DNA of 64,000 nucleotides from Alentia gelatinosa (Eukaryota; Annelida; Polychaeta; Phyllodocida; Polynoidae), in contig OX465580.1 in NCBI GenBank assembly GCA_950022655.1, positions 4,821,122 to 4,885,121 on the forward strand, written 5' to 3'. A model generated the notes under the pieces. It worked only from the letters and a program-made list of their open reading frames with translations. It was not told the origin of the DNA and did not search any database. Made by a program: the position numbers and the translations under genes. Every line of letters begins with the position of its first letter. Position 1 is the stretch's first letter. Shown here one piece after another: positions 34,301 through 42,630 of the stretch.

Positions 34301-37300
34301 TTGTTCACTCTTTTCTGGAGTTCCCTTGGCAGCTGTGATGAAAAAAAACCAAGTTCTCTGATATTTTATTTTCATCTTTTCTCTTATAATTATATACCCG
34401 TGCACAAACTTCTATGAAATACTGCACCCTGCAAAGGGTGCAGTATAAATAATGTTTTTGCACACTGACAGTGTAAAAAAAGGCATTACTTGTGATTTTC
34501 AGGTATACAATAACAAGGATTAAAAGTTATCGAGGCTCTAATTATTCAGAATATATTACTTTAATTTTATTATAATGTAAGCCACAAAAACCGTTCCCCG
34601 TCTCCCCTAATATATTTCGGTCAAACCGATATAGTAAGAAACAATACTTACTGTACCTGAAGTGAAGGCTGTTCTCAGTCCTTCATCCAGTAACTATGAC
34701 CTTTACCTCAGGCATCTGGCTATAACTATTGGATGAATGACCCTGAACAGCCATCACTACTGGCTCAGCAACTATGATTCTTCATATTTCTGTGTATCAT
34801 AAATTTTCATTCTACCTGATGACTCCTGGAGAGTTGAAACCAAAATCAGAAAATAGATAACAATAAGAACCTGGACAGAAAGTGAGTGATATCTATAACT
34901 GTCATTGTGAATTTTGTCAATAAGAAGGACAACACTTAACATGTCCCTTTCTCAGACCAAGGCATGCATTCAATGGCCCCTTTCATCCAACCAACTGGAC
35001 CAATAGGTCAGTAGCCTCATACAAAACCAAACAAACCTCAGATTTCTAGGATAACAGAAAATACATTGATATAAAGGTAAATACTATTAAGAAAAACTAC
35101 CACAGTGTCCACACTCAAATGATCAAGTAGACGGTCTGGTTCCTAAATCTCACACTAGAGGACAGCACCATTCAGGTCACCCCACAAACTGACCCCACTT
35201 TGACCTCTAAACCCTCTACAGAAGAGCCTGGCAAAGAACCAATAAGAAAGGCAGGACAGGTCAGCTGACAGCACATGGTCATTACAAAATCACATTACCT
35301 CCCCTCCAATATTTTACGCAATAGAACAAATAAGGAGCATACGCAAAATTTCCAAGATCTTTGACCCCCCATCCCCTCTTCCAATCTGTTATGTAATAGA
35401 TCAAAGAAGAAGCATTCACAAAAATACAGAAATCTTTGACCACCCCCTTCAGTGCATACATACTTCGTGAATGGTCCCCTGGCTAATATCAGACATACCT
35501 TTGGCGGCCTCGGCAGCTTTCCTCAGTTCCTCGGCGTAGTACGGGTTGCCCTTGTCTCCGGTGATAGGTGCAACAACCGGGTCCACTGGCAACAAACATG
35601 CAGCATATATAAAACTTGTATTCATCACAAAAGAATAACATCCAAACCGTGGTTGAAGTCCTATCAAACCCGATCTCTCCCGAAATAAATGGAAATCCAC
35701 TCTTGGATATGATACTTTGAACACTTTATTCCTTTATGCGACGTTTCGACCTTATCACAGTCTTCTTCAGGCAGGCATGAGATTTTCACAGGAACAATGG
35801 TTTATATAGGTATGATACGGTCACCAGAATGTGGTGGTTTTAACCCGAGTGACCAGAAATTATTTAGAACACATTTAGGTGGTCAAGAAACCAACATTAG
35901 TAGAACACATTTCGGTTGTCTTAATAAGACTTCATAGCAACCAATATTCATAACAAGCAACATGCATAACAATAAATAGTCCAATTGGTCCAGTCCTGTA
36001 ATTTAAATTGTATAATCATTGGTCATAAATATAAAAAATAAAAGAAGAAAAAAAGAATAACATGTATGACATCAAGGGATGTCAGTTGGGGTCAGAAAAC
36101 AAAGTTGAAATTCTTTTTATGTGGAATTTGCTGCCTCAGAGAGACACAGTTTTATGGAATGATGCTCAATTCATACATATTAGGAACAATACCATCACTG
36201 AAGGTTTCATAATTCAGCAGTTTGACAGCAATTACTCAATGAGAAACCAAGCAGAAGGACTGGAGGCGCCACCTGGTGTTTTGGGCACAATTCTAGTCCT
36301 GGTCAAATTGCGCACTTGTCAGGATGTTAGCTAAACTAGTTTCTACTGATGGCCCGGATTCTTCGTGCATTCTGGAGACAGGCAGTGAAGACTCTGACCT
36401 TGCATGGTTTGCCAATTTGAATCTGATTCCCAAATCTTTGAAATGCATACTGTAAGATCTGAGATCCCAAAACATTAGCTTTAAACCCCACATGGCTTAT
36501 AAGCACTGTCGTCTCAGTTTTAGTTGTCACTGGAATAAAGTTACAATACTGTGCCACAGTCATAGTGGAGTGAATGTGAAATCGTGTCATAAGCAATTGA
36601 CCAATCAGCAGCCAGGATTTCAGAAAAATAAATATCAACAAATATGAGCAATTTTGATAATCTCTTGGCATAGAAACCAATATAATTGGTTGAAGTAGGG
36701 ATGAATCGACCAGAACTTTACATGCTGTTTCAATTTGTCCACTTTGATCCTTTAAGTAATAGGGATGCCTTACCTTTGGGCTCCTTACTGGGTTCCTTTG
36801 ATTTCCCAGCACCTGTCTTGGCTTGTTCGGCTTTTGCTGCCTCTGCCGCTTTGCGAAGCTCCTCAGCATAATAAGGGTTCCCCTTATCCCCTGTTACCAT
36901 GGCAACCTCTGGCACTGTCTTTGAGTCAGTCTTTGACTTCTTTTTGGCAGGGGATTGGGCTGAAATAGATAAAACCATGAAGTAGATCTATGAAACCTAA
37001 CGAGGGATATGGTGTACTAATATAGAACAACCTCACCATGGTCGTACATCACACAAGACGAGATGGGATTCATGTTTATTTACATAAGGCCGAGTTCCCT
37101 GAATAAAGGCAACCCGTGTTAATATTAGGAAACGTCCTTACTGTGGGCGAAACAGCCTTCCGCCTATGGGGTCAGGCTGTATGAAATTGGCGACTGACCG
37201 AGAACGATAAACTTTTCGTTCATAGTGAGGACGTTTGCTTATTATTATATACCTTAAGATAATTAAAAACTGCATTTTAATTACTTAGAAAGTCACAGCA

Positions 37301-40300
37301 GGCATGAACATTATTATTACTGCACCCTAGCAGCGGGCAGTATTTAATACACATTCGGACACAGGTATATGATAATATAATGTACGACCATGTTCTGTTG
37401 TTCTATACATATGTTACCATAAGTTGGTCAAAGTGAACACTACGCTCTGCTGATGTCTCAACGTGTTCCAAATAACATTGTATAACAGATATATCTTTAC
37501 ACTGGTGATACAGAGACACTGTTTTAACCCTTTCTGGCAGGGCAATGCCATATGGCATTCCCCTGGCCATGGCAGGACAATGCCATATGGCATTCCCCTG
37601 GCCATGGCAGGACAATGCCATATGGCATTCCCGTATGGAATGGATAAACCATTCTGTATTTGTTCCTTTGTAACTTTAAAAAAAATTTATCGCAGAATCA
37701 TAAAAATTATATGGCATATTAGGCTAAGTGTTGCCAGTAAGCCTCAGAAATATCGGAAAGTTCTCATAAAAAATTACAAATTTACTGGAATTTTTAAATT
37801 TGTAATTTCTTTTAATAATATTGACTACAAAAGCCAGCCATACAAAGGCCACAATTGGTTCTGGTGCCTGCTATTGTATGGATACATGGTGAATGATGTG
37901 TAGCTCTTGAAGGGTTAAACTCCCATAGATGCCTACCTGATGCCTACAGCAGCCTACATAGGCTGTTGCAGGGTGTCTGATTGTCTAGATACCAGTCTAC
38001 CTGCCCAACACACCCACCGTAAACAAGCAATCAAGATGATTGCAATCCCCAAACTGTCCAGTCAGATTTGATAAGGTGTCCCTCCAAAGTGTACCCGTAA
38101 GTGGGGTTAAGAGGCCATTAACTCTAAATAGAGGGGATAATTTCCTTTCTGAGAGCAATTGGTCCCCTTAAGCAAGGTGTCCCCTTAAGCGGGGTGTCCC
38201 AGAAGCGGGGTATTACTATATAAGCATGTGTGGCAGATGCCAAACACATTAAATTGACAGTCAGACCAATGAAACACCCCCTTGATCTCACCTTGTTTGT
38301 TCTTGTCATCTGAAGGTATTTCATCTCCTGTCATGATAGATGCTTCCAATCCAGCTAGCGAGAATCCTCCCGCTACAAAAACAATTATATTGATTAGAGA
38401 TATCAGAGTGTTGTCAAGTTAGAAATAGAGAAGATGACAGGTGTTTCTGGTAACAACAATTTTTTTATATTTTAACTTGCAATTATACATGGGAACTCTT
38501 ACTCAATGCCCATGGAGTATTGTAGAAAGATCACTCAATGGGCAATGAAGTCACAAACATTAGCAGATCAGTCAGTGATAGGGGTGAGATAAAATCTGTA
38601 CCGCACTCAGTCTGTAGCCACTGAAATGCTATGTAAACTCACTCAGCTTTGCCTCAGGAGATTACTCCACAACAATAACTCATTGCATATTTTTAGAGGC
38701 TATGTCCCTTTCCTTCAGCATATATATATATAATTAATTTACAATTTTAGTGTGATATTTTGACATACAAAGGCAGTTAGTTTACCAGTTTCTGTCTAAT
38801 ATTTGTTAGTTATTCTTACCTTTAGCTGGCTTGTCATCCTTCTTGGCAGCTGCGGCTTTTGGTGGTGCGGATACGCTACTCGACACATGAGCCACTTCCA
38901 TCTCCTCGACCTGACCTGTAAGTGGGTGACGACACGTAACATCATGAATGATGCCCACTAAACACTATATCAATCTGAGGTTTTACAGTAGGGGCAGGAC
39001 AATTAAGTCACTGAGCCACTTAGTGGATGACTGGGGAACGAGCCTAGAGAATATCTCAACAGAATTCAGGCTCTTTACATGAAATGCAAAATTGTATGTA
39101 TAATCATACAATATTATCGTGATTTCTTGTGGATTGGGCTCGTTTTTTTTATGTGGCAGCTACTGCTTGAAATTCTTTTTTTTATTTGTTGTTAAATGGA
39201 CTGATATTATCAACTGTCATCTATATTCCTAATTTTTCTATTAGTACTCATCAATATAGAAAGAAAAACATTAAACCATGTGTAATTGTTAAAGTAATGT
39301 TATTAGTTTGAGCTTATTCTTTATATTAATCATCTAACATGTAGTTGTCATTGAAGTATCAGGAAAACATTTGACATAAATGCAATTGTCTTACCCAATT
39401 ATTTGTCTCCACAGGCTTAACATTAGGAACTCATACTCCATGACCATGAAGGTAGTGTACCCAATACTCAATGGCTAATTGGGTGACTTATGACTTATTT
39501 TATCATTTAATAATGATATACAGGGTGAGATAAAATCCAAAACCCACTCGATAAAAATAACTTGGTCCACACCTCGTTTGACCGCTATGTAATTCACTTA
39601 ACTTTGCTGTGAATTACTCCCTGGTTACTCGGCAGAGTATGGACCAAGTTTTTTTCATCTTGTGAGTTTCCTTCCTTCTCATACTAAATGACCATGGAGT
39701 ACTGTAGCAAAATACTCAATGGGTAATGATGTCATAAATGTTGGCCAATCAGTCAGTTACAGCACTTGATCGGTAGCCGTTGAGAATATGCAATTGCCTC
39801 ATGAGATTATGGAGCAGTTGTAAATGGATAGCAAATTTCCAGCAGCTATGGATCTTAATACAGTTCCTTCTTCATACCATCAAAGACCATAAATCACCTA
39901 AATGTAAAGGCTTTGAGTTCGCTAGTGATGCTGAGAGTATGTAATACTTAACCTTACTCCGTACAATACACTTACCACCCGCGACATCTCCCTTCTTCTT
40001 TACAACATACCTAACCTTACTCCGTACACTACACTTACCAACCGCGACATCTCCCTTCTTCTTTACAACATACCTAACCTTACTCTGTACACTACACTTA
40101 CCACCCGCGACATCTCCCTTCATATTTACGATGCCTCCTTGACTTTGTAAAGTATTTTCTTGTACAACAGTTATTTCCGACGTTGATTTGGATTCTTGAC
40201 CTTGTTCCATTATTCTTGATTCAGCCTGACCTGCAGGCAATCCTTCCTTTTCCGTTGAACCCTTCACACCCTTCCCAGAATCCACTTCATCCTGCAAAGT

Positions 40301-40637
40301 ATTTTGCACATTTTGCACCTCGCCCTTTACTGGCAGTTCCTCAGAATTTTTGCTGTCTTCTGAGGTACTTTCTGAGGTTTTTGCTGTTTACTTGACTTCT
40401 GCCACAGCTGTCCGGGCATCTGAGAGGTGCTGTTGTTCTTGCTGCACTTTAACAGAGCTGGTAATCTGAAGATTTGCTTGGTTTTCATCTTTCTCCTCTC
40501 CCTCAGATTCTGGCTCCTCTGACTCTCCCTCACTCTCCTCCTCATCTTCCTCCTCCTCCTCTTCCTCTTCTTTACGATGATTAAAAAGACAGATAACATA
40601 GAAAGCCAGCACCAAAGCAAAAGGCCATGCACGGAAT
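25295..40637 (-). CDS. Gene A: Lys/Ala/Glu-rich modular-exon protein
   Basis: Minus-strand gene assembled from splice sites and phase. Exons in transcription order: 40637-40102, 38915-38820, 38372-38292, 36959-36774, 35585-35499, 34332-34078, 33796-33695, 33393-33156, 31044-30909, 25363-25295. All junctions are GT-AG and reading phases agree throughout (phase 1 up to the 33,393 exon, then 2, then 0). The predicted product has about 590 residues: a hydrophobic segment with a poly-Glu domain, four GDKGNPYYAEEL modules, two LAG(L/I)EAS modules, long Lys/Glu-rich stretches, an LF-D5-LF motif and a Trp-Leu-Ser end. The single N-terminal hydrophobic segment followed by KEKE-type sequence recalls triadin/junctin-like membrane proteins; the LF-acid-LF motif recalls WASH-complex FAM21 tails. 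Neither is established. The first exon was not found, and an in-frame TAA interrupts the 40,102 exon, so the left copy may be a pseudogene or carry a null allele. Confidence 0.7.
25365..26505 (-). other. Intron of gene A, left part
   Basis: AT-rich intronic DNA shared with 49,240-50,380. No exon or named repeat recognised apart from scattered A/T runs. Confidence 0.5.
26508..26822 (-). mobile_element. tRNA-Thr-like SINE, best-preserved copy
   Basis: The minus-strand head (26,822 to about 26,743) reads GGGAGTTAGCTCAGTGGTTA, GAGCACCGGACTTGTAACCC, with A-box TAGCTCAGTGG and B-box GGTTCGAGTCC. The loop CTTGTAA gives a TGT anticodon, as in tRNA-Thr. A conserved body of about 240 bp follows and ends in a CAAAC-rich tail. 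An insertion between the anticodon and T arms rules out a functional tRNA gene. Counterpart at 50,382-50,698. Confidence 0.85.
27245..28300. other. Intronic block differing between the copies
   Basis: Starts with a CTCACCCCT-type repeat. About 950 bp from 27,340 to 28,295 (with C-runs at 27,718 and 28,096) is replaced in the right copy by an unrelated segment of about 280 bp (51,530-51,800). No gene recognised. Confidence 0.55.
28300..29990 (-). other. Intron of gene A, right part
   Basis: Contains a CTCACCCCT-type MITE at about 28,618-28,860 and otherwise unassigned AT-rich sequence shared with 51,810-53,630. The 60-67 codon frames here are not supported. Confidence 0.5.
30014..30318. mobile_element. 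MITE with AAGCCTACAAGACATTGACA termini
   Basis: The left end AAGCCTACAAGACATTGACA faces TGTCAATGTCTTGTAGGTTT at the right end. A diverged relative with AAGCCTATAAGACATTGA and GTTTTACAGGCTTTA ends lies at 40,735-41,054. The right terminus is the seed of the adjacent 76-bp array. Confidence 0.75.
30280..30892. repeat. 76-bp minisatellite, about 8 units
   Basis: Units contain CATCAGTTTAGAGATGTCAA, TGTCTTGTAGGCTTTGAACC, AGCTCTATGCTCATTGGACA and TGACCTAGAATGATGT. The period is fixed by CAG at 30,282 and 30,358. It sits in the intron within about 20 bp of the donor of the 30,909 exon. The right copy has about 7 units. Confidence 0.95.
30909..31044 (-). CDS. Gene A exon with LF-D5-LF motif (45 codons)
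   Basis: Acceptor CCTTTTTAAG|GGG and donor GAAGAT|GTGAGT, phase 2 to 0. Encodes GPLFDDDDDLFAAKPDKKDQ, a Lys/Ala-rich stretch and KKGSDSED. LF-(D)5-LF fits the L-F-(D/E)3-10-L-F pattern described for FAM21 (WASHC2), where such motifs bind retromer; in an acidic, low-complexity context this may be convergence. Its donor lies next to the 76-bp array. Confidence 0.75.
31483..31757 (-). mobile_element. tRNA-derived SINE, shortened copy
   Basis: Minus-strand head TTAGCTCAGTGGTAGAGACC at about 31,745, body GTGAGATTTCTACCT, tail near CAAATTGGATGTTAAACTAC at 31,488-31,507. Same family as 26,508; this intronic insertion is shared by both copies. Confidence 0.78.
32017..32345. mobile_element. piggyBac-like MITE, CCCTTTAAGGACGCATGATG
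   Basis: TTAA-CCCTTTAAGGACG at the left and CATTAAAGGG-TTAA at the right. Two direct modules, GCATGATGCTTTGAGGCATC and GCATAATGCCTTGAGGCATC, follow the left end. No coding capacity. Counterpart at 56,292-56,630. Confidence 0.75.
32348..32780 (-). repeat. Interspersed repeat, GGCGCCACCTGGTG family, inverted
   Basis: Right end ATCACTAGGTGGCGCCACCG then TGAATTGTAGGATATGCCTTTAA; the left part carries CCATGTCATTTCCCTGAAAT. It lies in the intron between the 33,156 and 30,909 exons. Counterpart at 56,636-57,068. Confidence 0.82.
32975..33035 (-). repeat. SINE tail fragment
   Basis: AATTGGACGTTAAACTAAAC followed by AAACAAACAC repeats, matching the tail of the tRNA-Thr-like SINE. The head is absent. 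Confidence 0.55.
33156..33393 (-). CDS. Gene A exon, LAGIEASMM module and KEKE stretch (79 codons)
   Basis: Acceptor CATGTTTAG|TCG and donor CCAA|GTGAGT, phase 1 to 2. Encodes VEDKRPEAPKRSEAEVLAGI, EASMMGITGMIVKTGDAQ, then about 40 mostly Lys/Glu/Asp/Ser residues. The right copy (57,440-57,677) has several conservative amino-acid changes and no indel. Confidence 0.76.
33695..33796 (-). CDS. Gene A exon, module 4 (34 codons)
   Basis: Acceptor TTTTTTACAG|AAG and donor AAAAA|GTGAGT, phase 1-1. Encodes EAAKDKAAKEKPEVAPVT, then GDKGNPYYAAELAGKK. This is the most diverged of the four modules (AEELRKAA replaced by AAELAGKK). Counterpart 58,222-58,323. Confidence 0.76.
34078..34332 (-). CDS. Gene A exon, Lys/Thr/Val-rich plus module 3 (85 codons)
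   Basis: Acceptor TCATCACAG|CTG and donor GCAG|GTCTGT, phase 1-1. Starts AAKGTPEKSEQVKPVSVT, continues through Ala/Pro/Thr-rich and KDTSKDTKD sequence, and ends CGDKGNPYYAEELKKAA. The right copy (58,937-59,194) is one codon longer, by an in-frame 3-nt difference in the KDTKD stretch. Confidence 0.78.
35499..35585 (-). CDS. Gene A exon, GDKGNPYYAEEL module 2 (29 codons)
   Basis: Acceptor TTTGTTGCCAG|TGG and donor CAAAG|GTATGT, phase 1-1. Encodes VDPVVAPIT followed by GDKGNPYYAEELRKAAEAAK. It is the minimal form of the repeated module. Counterpart 61,086-61,172. Confidence 0.78.
35642..36050. mobile_element. 409-bp retro-insertion, left copy only
   Basis: Flanked by perfect 13-bp duplications AAAAGAATAACAT (35,629-35,641 and 36,051-36,063). 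The empty site is present at about 61,215 in the right copy. The right end is A-rich. Internally, read on the minus strand, CCTGAAGAAGACTGTGATAA then GGTCGAAACGTCGC has the CTGANGA...GAAAC arrangement. I do not assign a family. Confidence 0.8.
36774..36959 (-). CDS. Gene A exon, GDKGNPYYAEEL module 1 (62 codons)
   Basis: Acceptor TATTTCAG|CCC and donor CAAAG|GTAAGG, phase 1-1, 186 nt. Order: AQSPAKKKSK, VPEVAMV, then GDKGNPYYAEELRKAAEAAK, then a Lys-rich end with SKEPSKEPK. Against 62,059-62,244 it has three synonymous changes and one Pro-to-Leu codon change, with no indel. Confidence 0.78.
37021..37407. mobile_element. MITE with TATAGAACAAC / CATGGTCGTACAT termini
   Basis: About 28-nt inverted ends: TATAGAACAACCTCACCATG, GTCGTACAT at the left and ATGTACGACCATGTTCTG, TTGTTCTATA at the right. 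Internal AAACGTCC and GGACGTTT also face each other. Counterpart at 62,306-62,731, where the central hairpin is intact; here the left arm is lost and the loop is inverted. Confidence 0.8.
37528..37914. mobile_element. piggyBac-like MITE, CCCTTTCTGGCAGGGC
   Basis: TTAA-CCCTTTCTGGCAG at the left, GAAGGG-TTAA at the right, and three tandem modules of GGACAATGCCATATGGCATT and CCCCTGGCCATGGCA just inside the left end. Counterpart at 62,851-63,238. It resides in the intron between the 38,292 and 36,774 exons. Confidence 0.75.
38050..38222. repeat. Fragment of CCCCGCTTAAGG MITE
   Basis: GGTGTCCCCTTAAGCGGGGT and GAAGCGGGGTATTACTATAT mark an end of the CAGT...CCCCGC family. Counterpart at 63,390-63,547. 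Confidence 0.7.
38292..38372 (-). CDS. Gene A exon with LAGLEASIM module (27 codons)
   Basis: Acceptor TTTTTGTAG|CGGG and donor CAAG|GTGAGA, phase 1-1. Encodes AGGFSLAGLEASIMTGDEIP and SDDKNKQ. LAGLEASIM resembles LAGIEASMM in the 33,156 exon, suggesting an old exon duplication. Counterpart at 63,618-63,698. Confidence 0.72.
38488..38715. mobile_element. CTCACCCCT-type repeat copy
   Basis: GGGAACTCTTACTCAATGCC, CATGGAGTATTG, GATAGGGGTGAGATAAAATC and GAGATTACTCCACAAC in the family order. Counterpart begins at about 63,888. Confidence 0.7.
38820..38915 (-). CDS. Gene A exon (32 codons)
   Basis: Acceptor CTTACAG|GTCAG and donor AAAG|GTAAGA, phase 1-1. Encodes GQVEEMEVAHVSSSVSAPPK and an Ala/Lys-rich end (KKDDKPAK). 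Its counterpart in the right copy would lie beyond the window. Confidence 0.7.
39410..39872. mobile_element. Two CTCACCCCT-type repeats, one folded
   Basis: At 39,530-39,665, AACTTGGTCCA and TGGACCAAGTT lie inverted around a GGTTACTCGGC-type centre, forming a hairpin. A second degraded copy follows at 39,690-39,872. Both lie in an intron of gene A. Confidence 0.65.
39976..40130 (-). repeat. 63-bp tandem repeat carrying three splice donors
   Basis: Three units of 63 bp. Each contains AAGAAGGGAGATGTCGCG, then a GGTGGTAAGTG-type donor and TACGGAGTAAGGTTAGG. Donors follow exon bases 40,102, 40,039 and 39,976, all phase 1. Each step would add 21 codons (GDVAGGKCSVQSKVRYVVKKK-like). Confidence 0.85.
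40102..40637 (-). CDS. Gene A exon: hydrophobic segment, poly-Glu domain, internal TAA
   Basis: The acceptor TATAG|ATTCCG opens a frame with FRAWPFALVLAFYVICLF (a likely membrane segment preceded by basic residues), then HRK and about eight Glu, and a Ser/Glu-rich stretch ending AVAEVK. A TAA at 40,388-40,390 follows in the same frame. Beyond it the frame stays open for about 95 codons with the same Ser/Glu/Lys/Gln-rich bias (TSESTSEDSKNSEELPVKGE) up to the donor GGGTG|GTAAGTG. The equal composition on both sides argues that the stop interrupts one original exon. A second frame gives Lys/Arg-rich sequence and is judged less likely. Confidence 0.6.
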
Positions 40638-40734
40638 CTATACAATGATTATCTTATTACAAAAACCTGCCCAAAGCAAGACGATAAATTCTAGGACACA
40701 TGAATAGGTCTCAGACTGTCTTTCATGCTTTAAG

Positions 40735-41054
40735 CCTATAAGACATTGAGCTGCCAATATTCTCTGATCCGATTTTGACCAATGAATTTGTCCGACTGGT
40801 GACAATCGTTGACCTCCTTCTCAATGTATATATCTCACAGGCTTGATTTATTGGCCTCACAGATGGCAATAGGTCATTGCCGGCATGAAAGATTTGATCC
40901 ACCCTGCTCATAGCCTGCTTTGGCCTGTGGCAACCCCCTTAACCTTAGTCAGGTCGCTGTATGAGGGTATCTTACATTGATACAGATTGTTACTGATTCA
41001 ATTGGGCCATCAGTTCAGTGAGATTCAGGGATCAGTGTCGATGTTTTACAGGCT
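40735..41054. mobile_element. Diverged MITE related to 30,014
   Basis: AAGCCTATAAGACATTGAGC at the left and GTCGATGTTTTACAGGCTTT at the right are the degraded inverted ends. GATCCGATTTTG and TGTATGAGGGTATC internal blocks match 30,060-30,250. Confidence 0.65.
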
Positions 41055-41369
41055 TTAGATTCAAATAACATAAAGACCTGAACTGTCATGGTTTTGTGTT
41101 ATAGGATACTACCGTATAAGCACCAGCTCAACATTCACAGATGAGTAGCGAGAAATTCATTAAAATGCATTAATAAAATGTGTCGCAGCAGTCATAAGTA
41201 TGAAATGTTCCTGTGCTTGAGTCTCCGATTCAACTCAAGCTAGCCATATTTTATAAATATTTTCGCATCACACCAGATGGACCATGTGAGGTGGCGTCCA
41301 TGGTTACCGGTTTGATGCGAAATTTGGTTACCCTGGAAAAACTAGTAATTATCGTCCACTAGTATCTTG

Positions 41370-41391
41370 TGCGCATGCGCGAACATGCGCA
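41370..41391. promoter_or_regulatory. NRF1-like motif
   Basis: TGCGCATGCGCGA fits the palindromic NRF1 consensus, followed by a half-site CATGCGCA. It lies about 730 bp upstream of the first gene A exon found, in promoter-like position, but inside the inner terminus of the 41,316 element, so it may belong to the transposon. Confidence 0.35.
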
Positions 41392-42469
41392 GTGTTGAAG
41401 TCCACAATTGGAGAATGAGAAATTCATCGGCGCTCAATTCCCTAGCTTGTCAGGATTTAGCTTAATCACTGTTAGGAGTTTTAGTGCAATTTGCTAAAAT
41501 TAAGAACGTCATAATGAATGTAATAACATAATTTTACGACATCTAAGAACCTATCATAGGTGAAATAAAACAAAGTAAAGTTTCGAACGACGTGGCATTG
41601 GCAGCGACTACTGAGTAAGAGATCTGTCCCATATATGGTTGTCCTGCCGCGGCGGGGTGGCATTGACATTGTGTTATAGAACATTGATTCTGGTTGGTTT
41701 ACATGTGTATTTGACCCTTGACCCGTGTGCTTATTAGTTTGATGTCGATCCCGGATGGCCAGTTAGTGTATCATTATCTGGCTGCTTTGGTCATAGAAAA
41801 AACCTTGTTATGGTTGCCATGGAAACAATTGAATGGCTTCAAAAAATGGTGGTACCTATCAATGCTGTGTGTTATTGCTAAATTTATCAATTTGTATGTG
41901 TCATTCATGAAATTATTCTTTTTATCCAACTTTAATAACCATGAGAAAACCCAAAATGGGGGTTCCCCCACAAATTGGAATGTTACCATGGCAACAGTTC
42001 TTCCAAGAAAACAGAAAAGGGCATATTTCCATACTGTACACTTTTGGCCAAAGAATGATAAATTTTACCGACAGAAAAAATGCATTTATTCACCTTTTCT
42101 TATAAAAGTATGTATTATGTGTCAGTATGTATTAAATTTTGTTTTCCTTCTATTACCATGGAAACGAGTATGATGCTACACTTTTTGGAACAAACGAGTA
42201 TCAGATTCAGATTCCTGAGGTCATAATTGACTAATATGGCAAGTTTCAGCCAGTAGACTTTCGGGGGTCAATTTTACCCATTTTTAGGCTATTTGCTCCT
42301 CTACTAATAAGAGCGGCCCCAATCAGTAGTTTTGATAGGGATATCTCTTCAGGCTTTTGCCAAAGCTCTTATTTATTACAGTTTTTCTTGGAAACTGTTT
42401 GTTTTTGGGTGTGTGTCGTCGCCGTGCGGACAGATCGTTCAGATGTCTGGGGTAGTGTCTGGGTGTAAT

Positions 42470-42630
42470 TATGTTCTTCAAATTTGATCTTGGTTGTGGG
42501 TGCCGGGTGTTGTTCGCCCCGCCCCTTCCCGTGGGTTGACCCAGACAAATTTTTTCTAGGTCAACCCACGGGAAGGGGCGGGGCAAACAACACCCGGCAC
42601 CCACAACCAAGATCAAATTTGAAGAACATA
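42470..42630. repeat. 72-bp-arm hairpin
   Basis: The arm at 42,470-42,541 is matched by 42,559-42,630 in reverse complement with one mismatch and a 17-nt loop (AGACAAATTTTTTCTA core). Arms include GATCTTGGTTGTGGGTGCCG and CGCCCCTTCCCGTGGGTTG. Short frames on both strands repeat the same residues because of the symmetry. Confidence 0.95.

Larger units (their letters stand above)
22480..38604. repeat. Large segmental duplication, left copy
   Basis: Aligns by eye with 46,355-64,000, in the same orientation and with only scattered substitutions. The offset rises from about 23,874 at the left end to about 25,397 at the right because of indels. It contains a complete set of gene exons, the same MITEs and SINEs, and the same 76-bp array. 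The true right end of the duplication cannot be seen because the second copy leaves the window. Confidence 0.95.

Noticed and set aside
36886..36899. GTTACCATGGCAAC X-box-like palindrome inside a coding exon
   Set aside because: It is explained by the codons for Val-Ala-Met-Val-Thr in the module 1 exon and is likely a coincidence.
40327..40632. Alternative Lys/Arg-rich frame through the poly-Glu exon
   Set aside because: It ends at a stop without joining any downstream exon phase; the acidic frame continues with matching composition to a valid donor.
41281..41310. ATG in ACCATGG on the minus strand (about 41,303) as the gene A start
   Set aside because: It reaches a stop after 16 codons, and no donor gives the phase needed by the 40,637 acceptor.
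41718..42173. 151-codon plus-strand frame as a gene or transposase
   Set aside because: No recognisable catalytic motif or family, and it lies within a TIR element rich in short palindromes; left as an unassigned frame.
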